Assembly (NCBI GenBank): GCA_016213945.1
Contig: JACQZF010000048.1
Coordinates: forward strand, 1 to 33,853
Direction: 5' to 3'
DNA: 33,853 nucleotides
From: Nitrospirota bacterium
Lineage (GTDB): Bacteria; Nitrospirota; Thermodesulfovibrionia; UBA6902
Both the position numbers and the translations under genes were made by a program. How positions within the stretch are numbered: position 1 is the first letter of the stretch; each line of letters starts with the position of its first letter. Shown piece by piece: positions 16,304 to 23,778 of this stretch. A model generated the notes under the pieces. The model was not told the origin of the DNA. It searched no databases and saw only the letters and a list, made by a program, of their open reading frames with translations.

Positions 16304-17440
16304 CTACTTTGAAGAAAAATTGCGGGAACTTAATTCCTCATTATTCTTTATCGTTGTCCCGGGGTAATAATGCGACAGGATCTCCCTGTAGTCCTTCCCC
16401 TGCCTCGCCATTTCAAACGCCCCCCACTGGCTCAGTCCGACGCCGTGGCCGTATCCTTTGCCGTCGAAGACAACTTCTGTTTCACCTTTAATGATCTTAA
16501 AAGCCGTGCTGGGAAGTTTTTTGTATCCGAGCAGCCTGCGGAGTTCCGTGGCCTTGATCTCCACTGCGTCTTCATCAGTGATTATCTTAAGCGTCTTGAC
16601 TCTTTCCGTAGCAGTGTAAGAAGTAATAGATATATCCTTCACTCCTTTTATGCCAAGCGCCTTACTGATCTCGTCAAAGGGGAATCTCCGCTGCCAGCTT
16701 TCATAAGGTGTGTTTTTGTCATTACACTCTACTGATTTTAGATATGGATAGCTTACCCTCCAGACTTCTTCAGGCAGTTCCGTATTTCCCTCGCAGGATG
16801 CGTGGTAAAGCGCATTTATCGGGCGCTCTTCAAACGTCAGTATCTCACCCTTTGTTGCCGTCACGGCACGGATGACCGACTGATCAATATTATTTCCCCT
16901 ATACACCTGATGGAGTTCGCTTGAGGTCAAATGAAAGTTTTTTTCCGCGTTCTGGTTTTTAGTGAATGTTGCATATGTCCTTGAGATGACGGCCTGCGCT
17001 TTAAGCGCCTCAACCTCCCAGTCCTTTCCGACCTCCGAGACAACCACCCCTTCAACGTATTTTTCAAAAGGGAGGTTATTGACAACATAAAGCCCGTGTT
17101 CATCCTTTATAATCTCAATGGAGCCCACATAAGATTGTCCGTTAAAAAACACCTTGCCAGTCAAATCTTCAACTTTCTCGGCCTGTTCGGACGGCAACGG
17201 GACCCTTGAGGATTCAAGTATCAAGACTTTTATGGTATTGTCGGCTGAAGAGAAATGGGGAAATAAAAATAACAGGAAGCTTACCAATAACCCGGTAACC
17301 ACTTGCCTGATCGCTGTCATTCCGGCTTGTCCGGAATCATTCTTTATTCCTCCGTCGTTAGATTCCCGGCAAGCGGGAATGACGGCGGATAAACCTGGAA
17401 GAATGACGTTCTTCAGATTGGTTGCCTTAACAATTTGCAT
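16304..17440 (-). CDS. SpoIID/LytB-domain secreted protein
   Basis: 378 residues. After a signal peptide (hydrophobic core about 47-60, cleavage near SSA) comes a SpoIID domain: LPFEKYVEGVVVSEVG, EALKAQAVISRTYAT, and the C-terminal GYGHGVGLSQWGAFEMA. SpoIID cuts naked glycan strands in spore formers. In non-sporulating bacteria, as here, such proteins are thought to act on septal peptidoglycan. RlpA also acts on naked glycan. Residues 20-42 (IPACRE to SGQAGM) are encoded by a GTCATTCC-type repeat placed between the signal peptide n-region and its hydrophobic core. An alternative start at residue 41 would lie inside the repeat arm. Confidence 0.9.
   Translation of the reverse strand: MQIVKATNLKNVILPGLSAVIPACRESNDGGIKNDSGQAGMTAIRQVVTGLLVSFLLFLFPHFSSADNTIKVLILESSRVPLPSEQAEKVEDLTGKVFFNGQSYVGSIEIIKDEHGLYVVNNLPFEKYVEGVVVSEVGKDWEVEALKAQAVISRTYATFTKNQNAEKNFHLTSSELHQVYRGNNIDQSVIRAVTATKGEILTFEERPINALYHASCEGNTELPEEVWRVSYPYLKSVECNDKNTPYESWQRRFPFDEISKALGIKGVKDISITSYTATERVKTLKIITDEDAVEIKATELRRLLGYKKLPSTAFKIIKGETEVVFDGKGYGHGVGLSQWGAFEMARQGKDYREILSHYYPGTTIKNNEELSSRNFSSK
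17316..17383. repeat. GTCATTCC palindromic repeat inside the spoIID signal region
   Basis: A 68-bp unit with outer ends GTCATTCC and GGAATGAC. Each half is itself an inverted repeat (TTCCGGCTTGTCCGGAA and TTCCCGGCAAGCGGGAA). Same architecture as the intergenic copy at 24957-25021. It is read in frame. Confidence 0.9.
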
Positions 17441-17444
17441 AACT

Positions 17445-17663
17445 TTACTTTCTGCCTAAAAAATAAAATATCAAACTCAGGATGATGCTCAGTAAAATAC
17501 TGGTAGCAAGAGGGAAATAGAAAGTGAAATTCTTCCTCTGTATAACAACATCTCCCGGAAGTTTACCCAAAAAAGAAAGACCGTCTTTAAATAAGATCAG
17601 CAATACGCCGATTACTGCTATTATGATACCAGTTGTTAATAGAAATTTTCCTATGTCAGCCAT
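17445..17663 (-). CDS. DUF2905 family small membrane protein
   Basis: 72 residues with two hydrophobic helices (about 8-25 and 50-68) around a short conserved loop, FLGKLPGDVVIQRKNFTFYF. The GDVVI(Q/E)RKNF segment is characteristic of DUF2905. Function unknown. It lies between queH (8-base overlap) and spoIID (4-base gap), so the three are probably one transcript. Confidence 0.88.
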   Translation of the reverse strand: MADIGKFLLTTGIIIAVIGVLLILFKDGLSFLGKLPGDVVIQRKNFTFYFPLATSILLSIILSLIFYFLGRK

Positions 17664-18339
17664 GAAACTTTTTCAGCTCTCTTTCCTTAATGGCCTGCTC
17701 CCTCTCCAGCTTGCTGAAAATACATCCGCAATATCTCTGCCTGTAAAGGGAGAGTTCTTTTGCAAGGCACTTTGACTCTCTGAAATGCGGCCTGAAATCT
17801 TTCAGATAAAATGAAATTTTATATTTTTCGGCAAGCAGTTTGCCTGTAATTGAGATCTGATCAAAATCCTGGTATGGGCTGATAAGCAGAGTTGTTGAAA
17901 AAGCGTCAAAGCCCTCTTTGCTGGCGGTAGCGGCGGTCCTCTCAAGCCTGAGGGAATAACATGATTTGCAGCGTTCCGGGAAGGTGGGGGTCATAGAAGA
18001 AAATCCCCCTTCATCCCCCTTTGATAAAGGGGGAAATAATTCCCTTCTTTTGAAAAGAGGGGCTGGGTTCCCGTTGCTGCGAAGCATTGCAACGGGAAGT
18101 GGAGATTTTATACTCAACATGTCAAAAAAATCTTCCGGCCTGTATTCATCAAGATAAAGCATATTTATGCGCCAGTCGTCGGACAGCTTTTTTAAAGAAT
18201 CAAGCCGTAACTGATATTCTTCAGGCGGATGAATATTGGGATTGTACCAGAATCCCGTGAAATCGTGTCCTTCCGCCCGCGTCAGTTTGACCGGATAGAC
18301 AGCGCAATTGCTGCAGCATATGTGAAAGAGGATTTTCAT
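17656..18339 (-). CDS. queH: Epoxyqueuosine reductase QueH
   Basis: 227 residues from ATG 18339. The frame extends to 18378, but those 13 residues are encoded by an intergenic repeat and precede the conserved start MKILFHICCSNCAVYP. Family motifs are the paired Cys (HICC), FWYNPNIHPPEEY, RCKSCYSLRL, FSTTLLISPY and YCGCIFSK; the Cys bind an iron-sulfur cluster and metal. QueH performs the last step of queuosine synthesis and lies in the same run as queA. Between FFDML (71-75) and PERC (121-124) it has about 35 residues more than typical QueH. Residues 81-91 and 99-113 of this stretch are encoded by two hairpin repeats. Confidence 0.93.
   Translation of the reverse strand: MKILFHICCSNCAVYPVKLTRAEGHDFTGFWYNPNIHPPEEYQLRLDSLKKLSDDWRINMLYLDEYRPEDFFDMLSIKSPLPVAMLRSNGNPAPLFKRRELFPPLSKGDEGGFSSMTPTFPERCKSCYSLRLERTAATASKEGFDAFSTTLLISPYQDFDQISITGKLLAEKYKISFYLKDFRPHFRESKCLAKELSLYRQRYCGCIFSKLEREQAIKERELKKFHG
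18002..18045. repeat. C-rich/G-rich hairpin repeat inside queH
   Basis: An 8-bp stem, CCCCCTTT-GAT-AAAGGGGG (18015-18033), flanked by AATCCCCCTTCAT. It is read in frame as residues 99-113 of QueH (PPLSKGDEGG). Same family as the copies in queA and ruvC. Confidence 0.88.
18068..18098. repeat. Second hairpin inside queH
   Basis: A perfect 10-bp stem, TTCCCGTTGC and GCAACGGGAA, with an 11-base loop. It is read in frame as residues 81-91 of QueH. No other copy seen in this window. Confidence 0.75.
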
Positions 18340-18350
18340 ATATGAAAAAG

Positions 18351-18426
18351 TCACAAAGTGACAGAGGCACAGAGGCACAAAGTTTTTTCTGTCTTTGTGC
18401 CTTTGCTACTATGTGCCTTAGTGCCT
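18351..18426. repeat. CACAGAGGCACAAAG inverted repeat between ruvB and queH
   Basis: Tandem units of the type ACAGAGGC (left) face GTGCCTTTG-type units (right) across a short T-rich loop. It has the same unit as the termini of the GxxExxY element at 23779-24200 and the hairpins at 19461-19540 and 20167-20227. Confidence 0.85.
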
Positions 18427-18430
18427 AACT

Positions 18431-19447
18431 TCAGAACAAATCATCGCCCTTCTTCATGCCGAAATGTTCATAGGCCCTTTTTGTCGCGACCCTGCCTCTC
18501 GGCGTTCTCTCAATAAAACCCTGCTGAAGCAGAAACGGCTCATACACGTCCTCGATAGTGTCTTTCTCTTCCCTGATAGATGCGGCGAGTGTCTCTATCC
18601 CAACGGGGCCGCCGCTATATTTTTCAATTATGGCGAGGAGCAGTTTTCTGTCCATTTCGTCAAACCCCAGGTTGTCGACTTCCATAGCATGGAGGGCGTC
18701 TTTTGTAATGTCCAGTTCAATTATACCAGTGCCTTTGACCTGGGCAAAGTCCCTTGTGCGCCTGAGCAGCCTGTTTGCGATCCTCGGCGTGCCCCTTGAC
18801 CTGCCCGCGATCTCTGCTGCCGCGGCTTCTCTTATCTCGGTGTTTAAGATCCTGGCAGAGCGGATAAGTATGTTCTCAAGATTTTTGGGTGTGTAAAAAT
18901 CCAGCCTGTTGATTATTCCGAATCTGTCCCTTAAGGGCGACGTCAGCAGCCCAGTCCTTGTCGTAGCGCCGATAAGCGTGAAGCGGGGCAGATTCAATTT
19001 CAGCGACCTCGCGCTGGGGCCCTGTCCGATAATAATATCAAGCTGATAATCCTCCATCGCTGGATAGAGGATCTCCTCTGCCATTCTCGGCAGCCTGTGA
19101 ATTTCGTCAATGAAAAGGATGTCTTTTTCTCCGAGATTAGTAAGAATGGCTGCAAGGTCGCCCGGCCTCTCAAGCACGGGGCCGGAAGTTACCTTAATAT
19201 CAGCTCCAAGCTCTGAGGCGATTATGTGGGCCAGCGTTGTCTTGCCAAGCCCCGGAGGCCCGCAGAACAGGACGTGATCGAGCGCCTCGCCCCTCTGCCT
19301 TGCGGCCTGTATAAATATCTTCAGATTTTCCTTAAGCTTGTCCTGCCCGACAAAATCATCAAACGTCCTCGGGCGGATGCTCAGTTCGAAGTTTAAGTCC
19401 TCGATATTGGCCTCAGATGAAATGCTTCTTTGCGGGATGTCTTTCAT
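18431..19447 (-). CDS. ruvB: Holliday junction branch migration ATPase RuvB
   Basis: 338 residues, standard length. Walker [13 protein letters not shown], Walker [10 protein letters not shown], sensor 1 GATTR, the arginine-finger region (DRFGI) and the C-terminal winged helix ([22 protein letters not shown]). RuvB hexamers drive branch migration with RuvA. The gene follows ruvC and ruvA on the same strand; repeats separate each pair but no gene intervenes. Confidence 0.98.
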   Translation of the reverse strand: MKDIPQRSISSEANIEDLNFELSIRPRTFDDFVGQDKLKENLKIFIQAARQRGEALDHVLFCGPPGLGKTTLAHIIASELGADIKVTSGPVLERPGDLAAILTNLGEKDILFIDEIHRLPRMAEEILYPAMEDYQLDIIIGQGPSARSLKLNLPRFTLIGATTRTGLLTSPLRDRFGIINRLDFYTPKNLENILIRSARILNTEIREAAAAEIAGRSRGTPRIANRLLRRTRDFAQVKGTGIIELDITKDALHAMEVDNLGFDEMDRKLLLAIIEKYSGGPVGIETLAASIREEKDTIEDVYEPFLLQQGFIERTPRGRVATKRAYEHFGMKKGDDLF

Positions 19448-19460
19448 ATTTTAAATAAAG

Positions 19461-19540
19461 GGACTGAGACGCAAAGGAGCAGAGGCACAAAGCAATAAAG
19501 AAAAACTTAGTGCCTCTGTGCCTTTGAACCTTTGTTCCTT
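19461..19540. repeat. CAGAGGCACAAAG inverted repeat between ruvA and ruvB
   Basis: The left arm GCAGAGGCACAAAGC faces TAGTGCCTCTGTGCCTTTG across an A-rich loop. It is an imperfect hairpin of the same family as 18351-18426. It fills nearly all of the ruvA-ruvB gap. Confidence 0.85.
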
Positions 19541-19545
19541 TCCAC

Positions 19546-20136
19546 TCATTTTTCTGTCAGATATTTTAGTGCTTCCCTGATTATATCTTCAATGGCGGCA
19601 GAGCCGTTCTTTACGGATGTGTCCACTGCCTTTTCAGCCAATGGTTTTTTATAACCTAAGTTCACAAGGGCTGATACGGCATCGTCAGAGGCGCTTCCCC
19701 TGTGAGAAGAACCATCTCCTCCTCCAATGTCAAAGGACGGAAGTTTCCCTTTGAGTTCGAGGATAAGTCTCGCTGACGTCTTTTTCCCAAGGCCCGGAAT
19801 AGTGGAAAGCAGCGAGACATCTTCATTATTGATCGCGTTAATTAATCTCTGCACCGGCATCCCGGAAAGAATGGCGAGTCCGAGCTTGGGACCGACGCCG
19901 TTGATCCCAAGGAGGATTGTAAATATCTTCTTCTCCTCTTCCGAAAGAAAGCCGAACAGTTGGAGCACGTCTTCCCTGACATGCGTATATGTATGAAGAA
20001 ATACTGTTTCTCCCCGTCCCGGAACATCTGCAAGGCTGCTCAAAGGGATACAGACTTGATAACCTACGCCGTTGACGTCAACGATTACGCCTTCAGGTTT
20101 TTTGCTCTGAACAATACCTTTGAGAGATGCGATCAT
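19546..20136 (-). CDS. ruvA: Holliday junction DNA helicase subunit RuvA
   Basis: 196 residues. N-terminal OB fold (MIASLKGIVQSKKPEGVIVDV), two helix-hairpin-helix motifs (LLGINGVGPKLGLAILSG and STIPGLGKKTSARLILELKGK) and the C-terminal RuvB-binding helix bundle (AVSALVNLGYKKPLAEKAV). RuvA holds the four-way junction and recruits RuvB. It lies in the order yebC-ruvC-ruvA-ruvB, which is common in many phyla. Confidence 0.98.
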   Translation of the reverse strand: MIASLKGIVQSKKPEGVIVDVNGVGYQVCIPLSSLADVPGRGETVFLHTYTHVREDVLQLFGFLSEEEKKIFTILLGINGVGPKLGLAILSGMPVQRLINAINNEDVSLLSTIPGLGKKTSARLILELKGKLPSFDIGGGDGSSHRGSASDDAVSALVNLGYKKPLAEKAVDTSVKNGSAAIEDIIREALKYLTEK

Positions 20137-20166
20137 TTTTAATCTTTATTGAATACGTGATTATAA

Positions 20167-20227
20167 ACCACGGAGACACTGAGACACGGAGAGAGATTTT
20201 TTCTCAGTGCCTCTGTGTCTCTGTGGT
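20167..20227. repeat. ACCACGGAGACACTGAG inverted repeat between ruvC and ruvA
   Basis: A 61-bp unit with outer ends ACCACGGAGACACTGAG and CTCAGTGCCTCTGTG, then TCTCTGTGGT. Near-perfect arms, T-rich loop. Same family as the two repeats around ruvB and the GxxExxY flanks. Confidence 0.88.
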
Positions 20228-20239
20228 AATTTTTTTATA

Positions 20240-20758
20240 TTATAGTAATTTATTACCCGAATGTATATGGCATATGCACAGCGCGAGCGCGTCTGTGCTG
20301 TCTTCGCTGCGGGCAGAGGAATTAAGGTTGAGGATTATCTTCACCATTTGCTGCACCTGCATTTTTTCAGCCCTCCCGTAGCCGGTCAGCGCCATTTTCA
20401 ATGCGGTCGAGTTGTATTCAAAGACAGGGATGCCATTCTCGGCGGCAAGAAGCAGGACGACCCCGCGCGTTGACCCGAGCGCCAAAGAGGAGCGGATACT
20501 TTTATGATAAAAGATCTTTTCAATACACAGATGAGAAGGTTTGTATTCGCCAATGATCCCCTTTAGAGAATCATATAGGATTTTAAGGCGTTCAGACAGG
20601 GGGTCTTTTTGCTTCATCCGGATCTCGCCTGAGACGACGTGAATAAGTTTGGAGTTATCCCCCCTTTGCCCCCCCTTGTCAAGGGGGGGATGGGGGGGTG
20701 ATTCTACAATTCCATACCCGCAGCAAACTGTTCCGGGGTCAACGCCGATGATGCGCAT
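20240..20758 (-). CDS. ruvC: Holliday junction resolvase RuvC
   Basis: 172 residues. RNase H-like fold with catalytic Asp 7 (GVDPGT), a Glu in CIEKIFYHKS, and the C-terminal acidic pair in EDSTDALALCICH. RuvC cuts Holliday junctions made mobile by RuvAB. The conserved start GYGIVE normally continues directly to the strand LIHVVSGEIR. Here residues 18-34 (with PPHPPLDKGGQRGD) are inserted, encoded by a long C-rich/G-rich hairpin. This lengthens the first beta turn near the active site. The start shares one base with the yebC stop. Confidence 0.96.
   Translation of the reverse strand: MRIIGVDPGTVCCGYGIVESPPHPPLDKGGQRGDNSKLIHVVSGEIRMKQKDPLSERLKILYDSLKGIIGEYKPSHLCIEKIFYHKSIRSSLALGSTRGVVLLLAAENGIPVFEYNSTALKMALTGYGRAEKMQVQQMVKIILNLNSSARSEDSTDALALCICHIHSGNKLL
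20658..20706. repeat. C-rich/G-rich hairpin repeat inside ruvC
   Basis: The 9-base arm CCCCCCCTT (20669-20677) pairs with AAGGGGGGG (20681-20689) around GTC. It is flanked by a run of C upstream and GATGGGGGGG downstream. In frame in ruvC (residues 18-34). The long homopolymer runs also make it a likely place for sequencing error or slippage. Confidence 0.9.
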
Positions 20759-21510
20759 TAGCTTATTTTAGCCATTATCTCGTCAGGGATATCAAAGTTC
20801 GCGTAGACATTCTGGATATCTTCGTGTTCTTCAAGAGCCTCCATTAATTTCAGCATCTTCTCGGCGTCACGGACTTCGAGTTTTATATAATTTTTTGGAA
20901 CGAGGGTGATCTCCGATAGACCCAGCGTGATCTTTTTTGCGTCAAGATATTCTTTGACCTTATTTAGATCTTCAGGGGCGGTTATGATCTCATAATTTTC
21001 CTCTTCAGGGTCATTTTTAAAATCCTCCGCTCCTGCGTCAAGCGCGTTGGACATCAATGTGTCTTCATCACCTATTTTCTTGCTCACAAGAATGTAGCCC
21101 TTCTTGTCGAAAATCCACCCGACACTGCCTGTCTCACCCATGTTTCCGCCGTGTTTGGAGAGGATGTGCCTGATCTCAGCGACAGTCCTTGTTCTATTGT
21201 CTGTCATGACCTCCATCATTAACGCGACGCCTGCCGGGCCGTAGCCCTCATACAATATTTCCTCGTAGTGTACGCCGGGGAGTTCACCGGTGCCTTTCTG
21301 TATGGCCCGCTTGATATTGTCGGCAGGCATATTTACTTCCCGCGCTTTTTCCATTACAAGCCTGAGACGCGCGTTCATATCGGGGTTCCCGCCGCCAAGT
21401 CTTGCGGCAACGCTTATTTCCTTTGAAAGCTTTGAGAAGGCCTTTCCCTTCTTTGAGTCGGTAGCGGCCTTTTTATGTTTGATCTGCGACCATTTCGAGT
21501 GTCCGGACAT
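20758..21510 (-). CDS. yebC: YebC/PmpR family protein
   Basis: 250 residues, typical length. The signatures [23 protein letters not shown] and [25 protein letters not shown]-type segments are present (each given in part). Described in different bacteria as a transcription regulator and, more recently, as a factor that helps ribosomes through proline-rich stretches. First gene of the yebC-ruvC-ruvA-ruvB run. Confidence 0.96.
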   Translation of the reverse strand: MSGHSKWSQIKHKKAATDSKKGKAFSKLSKEISVAARLGGGNPDMNARLRLVMEKAREVNMPADNIKRAIQKGTGELPGVHYEEILYEGYGPAGVALMMEVMTDNRTRTVAEIRHILSKHGGNMGETGSVGWIFDKKGYILVSKKIGDEDTLMSNALDAGAEDFKNDPEEENYEIITAPEDLNKVKEYLDAKKITLGLSEITLVPKNYIKLEVRDAEKMLKLMEALEEHEDIQNVYANFDIPDEIMAKIS

Positions 21511-21552
21511 AAGTTATGTTACGCTCCTTGATTATTTTATTCTGAAAATTGA

Positions 21553-21593
21553 CCCCTCTGCATCTCACCTTACAAAGGGGAGATGCAGAGGGG
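21553..21593. repeat. 14-bp-stem hairpin upstream of yebC
   Basis: CCCCTCTGCATCTC pairs perfectly with GAGATGCAGAGGGG across a 13-base loop, followed on the + strand by TTTCTTTT. It could terminate plus-strand transcription, but no plus-strand gene precedes it. It more likely belongs to the repeat families or separates yebC from the small genes upstream. Confidence 0.75.
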
Positions 21594-21654
21594 TTTCTTT
21601 TAACATAAAAAATTATAAGGTATGGATTTATTGAAAGGCAATAGGGAAGAGCCG

Positions 21655-21756
21655 TTAATGATTACGTTTATGTTTCTTTTCATAATGCCTGATATATAAA
21701 TATATTCCCCATATCATTACAATACCAAGCAAAAATACAATTGTCAGACCATCCAT
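21655..21756 (-). CDS. 33-residue single-helix membrane protein
   Basis: ATG 21756 to TAA 21657-21655, preceded by AAGGAGG at ideal spacing. The protein starts MDGLTIVFLLGIVMIWGIYL and ends in a His/Lys-rich tail (RHYEKKHKRNH). One transmembrane helix (about 4-22) with the positive tail in the cytoplasm. Its ribosome site lies in the last codons of the upstream gene, so the two are one operon. Function unknown; similar small proteins often serve as subunits or regulators of membrane complexes. Confidence 0.72.
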   Translation of the reverse strand: MDGLTIVFLLGIVMIWGIYLYIRHYEKKHKRNH

Positions 21757-21758
21757 TT

Positions 21759-21941
21759 TTATTCCTCCTTAACCTTTTCAAGTATCAATGCAGCCGAAAA
21801 TGCTGATACCGTGAAGCTTATACCAGCAAGTGTTGCATTCAGACTAAATTTTTCTGCAATAAACTGTCCTACAACCAATGCCGTAAATGCGTACTTCCCG
21901 ATGTCATAAAAGGCCCTTGCCAGATTTTCGTATTTTTTCAT
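21759..21941 (-). CDS. Small two-helix membrane protein
   Basis: 60 residues from ATG 21941, chosen over the TTG at 21953 because GAGGGG lies 4 bases before that ATG. MKKYENLARAFYDIGKYAFT is followed by one hydrophobic stretch, a short hydrophilic turn (AEKFSLN) and a second, ending EKVKEE. I do not recognise a named family with confidence. It is followed at once by the 33-residue gene. Confidence 0.7.
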   Translation of the reverse strand: MKKYENLARAFYDIGKYAFTALVVGQFIAEKFSLNATLAGISFTVSAFSAALILEKVKEE

Positions 21942-22004
21942 ATGTCCCCTCAAAAGATTTCATGATTAAATGTTAGCAGAAACAATTAAAAACTTCAAAA
22001 CAAA

Positions 22005-22034
22005 AAAGGCGTCCCGATAAACCGGGACGCCTTT
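22005..22034 (-). terminator. Strong intrinsic terminator of the porin gene
   Basis: A 12-bp perfect stem (AAAGGCGTCCCG and CGGGACGCCTTT) with a 6-base loop. On the minus strand it runs into TTTTTTGTTTTG. It lies 21 bases past the porin stop and before the small-gene operon, so it separates the two. Confidence 0.95.
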
Positions 22035-22054
22035 AAAATGCTTGTTAAAACAAC

Positions 22055-23434
22055 TTAGAACTTCAGGAGCAGTCCGTGTCTGACTGAGTAGGGGTTGTCA
22101 GATTTTTCGGTTGCAGTATCATATGCTTTACCGGCCATCAGATAACCGCCCTCTACGAAATAAACGAGGTTTGTATCGATCTGATACTCTGCCTTTGCGT
22201 CAATTTCATATCCGAGCTGCTTTGACTTGTCAGAATTTCCGTTTAAAGCAACTTCCTTAACTGCCCTGAGAAAATAGAAGTCACCGGAAAGTTTCAAAGC
22301 TTCAATCGGTTTTGCAGTTACGCCTGCATTAATATACCAGGTGTTGTTTAATCCACAAGACTTCGTGCCATTTGCACAAGTCCCGTTTACACTTCCTGCA
22401 CCTTTAACTTTGTAGTCATATATATATGTGGTATACTGCTGGTCGCTGAGTAATGTGTTAAAGCTCTTATCCGAGTTATCGGTGGTATCATCGTCGCCGC
22501 TTCCATATGCAGCATTGCCTCTAACTGAGACCGGGCCAAGTGGCGCCTCTACACCCGCCATAGCAGCAAAGCCTTTGTGTTTAATTTCTGTTGGTGAGGT
22601 AGACGCTGTTTTATTTGTGCCGGTCTGGACTTCGATGTCACCTTTTACCTTTACAACCTTCAGATCTGCGTTTGCCCTTACGCCGATATTAATTAAATTT
22701 GTGCCTTTGTCATATATTGATTGGTCACGGCCGCGAAGATAGGTAATATCGCCGCTTACATTGATCATATCAATCGGCATTTCAAGTGCGACTACATAAG
22801 CATCCGCGTCATCTGCCTGTGGTTCATGTGCATGGTACTTATCAGTTGTTTTGCCTTCACTAACCTTTATATCAATTATGGATAGTTCACCGGGGCCTAC
22901 GCTGGTCCACACAAGAAGGGCGTCATCACCGAATTTTGTGTGGTCAAAAAACAGCATATTGCCAAGTCCGAGGAGCATGTGACCGGCCTTTAAACCTGCA
23001 AGCATGCCAAGTCCTTTGCCCTGTGTGGCAACATATGCCTGACGGATATTCATCGGTCCGCGTTTTGCATTTGATCCGTATCCCCAAGTATAATTATCTT
23101 TACCATTGTTTACCTTTGAATCATCTGCAGTATCATAACCGGATTCAAGTTCTACAAATCCAAAGGTGTCAGGGGATACCTGTGCCTTGACATTCAGTCT
23201 CGCCCTCTGATCATAAAATTGTGAGGTGTCGCGTTTGTCATTGTCGAAATCTGAGAGGTTCTTGTTTACTTCACCTCTGATCCTGAGCTCTCCGCCGAGG
23301 GTAAGCTGTGCCTTAGCTGCCTTTACTACTGAAGGGCTATATTCTGTAGCTGTTACCTGATGCAGTGCGAATGATGTGGCTGCGAATGCAAGCACAACCA
23401 TCACACTAAACGCTAATACTAAATACTTTTTCAT
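22055..23434 (-). CDS. Outer membrane porin-like beta-barrel protein
   Basis: 459 residues. A clear signal peptide (MKKYLVLAFSVMVVLAFAAT, cleavage near SFA-LH). The mature part has alternating short strands (LTLGGELRIRGEV, ARLNVKAQV, FGFVELESGYDT) and ends LLLKF, with the terminal Phe expected for BAM-dependent barrels. Asp/Asn-rich loops, for example near DDDTTDNSDKS, fit extracellular loops. A disulfide is possible between the two Cys near CANGTKSCG. The substrate is unknown; alginate-export or general porins are the closest impression. Monocistronic, with its own promoter and terminator and a strong AAAGGAGG site. Confidence 0.85.
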   Translation of the reverse strand: MKKYLVLAFSVMVVLAFAATSFALHQVTATEYSPSVVKAAKAQLTLGGELRIRGEVNKNLSDFDNDKRDTSQFYDQRARLNVKAQVSPDTFGFVELESGYDTADDSKVNNGKDNYTWGYGSNAKRGPMNIRQAYVATQGKGLGMLAGLKAGHMLLGLGNMLFFDHTKFGDDALLVWTSVGPGELSIIDIKVSEGKTTDKYHAHEPQADDADAYVVALEMPIDMINVSGDITYLRGRDQSIYDKGTNLINIGVRANADLKVVKVKGDIEVQTGTNKTASTSPTEIKHKGFAAMAGVEAPLGPVSVRGNAAYGSGDDDTTDNSDKSFNTLLSDQQYTTYIYDYKVKGAGSVNGTCANGTKSCGLNNTWYINAGVTAKPIEALKLSGDFYFLRAVKEVALNGNSDKSKQLGYEIDAKAEYQIDTNLVYFVEGGYLMAGKAYDTATEKSDNPYSVRHGLLLKF

Positions 23435-23552
23435 TCATTCCTCCTTTTATAGGTTTTGGTTTTTAATATTTTCTATGTTGAAATCCCATCCCTGTCTTCC
23501 GGGATGACAGATGCTCGTTTTCTTTTACTAATCACCCCCTTTGATGTGAATG

Positions 23553-23581
23553 TTTATAACACTTCGTTTTTTCTTTGTCAA
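23553..23581 (-). promoter_or_regulatory. Consensus sigma-70 promoter of the porin gene
   Basis: Minus strand TTGACA (23581-23576), 17-base spacer, TATAAA (23558-23553). The predicted start near 23546 leaves a leader of about 110 bases before ATG 23434, long enough to hold regulatory structure or a small-RNA target. Confidence 0.85.
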
Positions 23582-23623
23582 GTTTCATTTAACTAATGTT
23601 AAATAATTAGCAAATCCCAAGCC

Positions 23624-23662
23624 AGTTAAAAGTTAAGAGTTAAGGGTTGAAAGTTAAAACTT
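23624..23662. repeat. Degenerate AGTTAAG heptamer repeat
   Basis: Reads AGTTAAA AGTTAAG AGTTAAG GGTTGAA AGTTAAA and so on: five or so 7-base units with drift. It lies in the 23435-23778 gap, which shows no gene. Confidence 0.85.
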
Positions 23663-23684
23663 AAAAAACAAAGAGTTGCATTAA

Positions 23685-23717
23685 CTCGTCACTCGTCACT
23701 CGTCACTCGTCACTTGT
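23685..23717. repeat. CTCGTCA heptamer x4 repeat
   Basis: Four perfect CTCGTCA units then CTTGT. The same family in reverse (GTGACGA) makes up most of the lolA signal-peptide coding region at 26426-26494. Confidence 0.9.
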
Positions 23718-23778
23718 TTTAGTTGTGGTCTTAGTGATATGTGTTGATGCAAAAAGAACACGCTAAATCTGGAATAAA

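Noticed and set aside
18340-18378. N-terminal extension of queH
   Set aside because: The extra codons come from the edge of an intergenic repeat, while the conserved start is at 18339.
18351-20227. Hairpins around ruvA and ruvB as terminators or small RNA genes
   Set aside because: They share one dispersed repeat sequence and lack a proper T-run on the minus strand, so a repeat family explains them better.
23685-23717. Tandem CTCGTCA units as a possible CRISPR array
   Set aside because: Units are 7 bases and directly joined, without unique spacers of 25-40 bases, and no cas gene is present.
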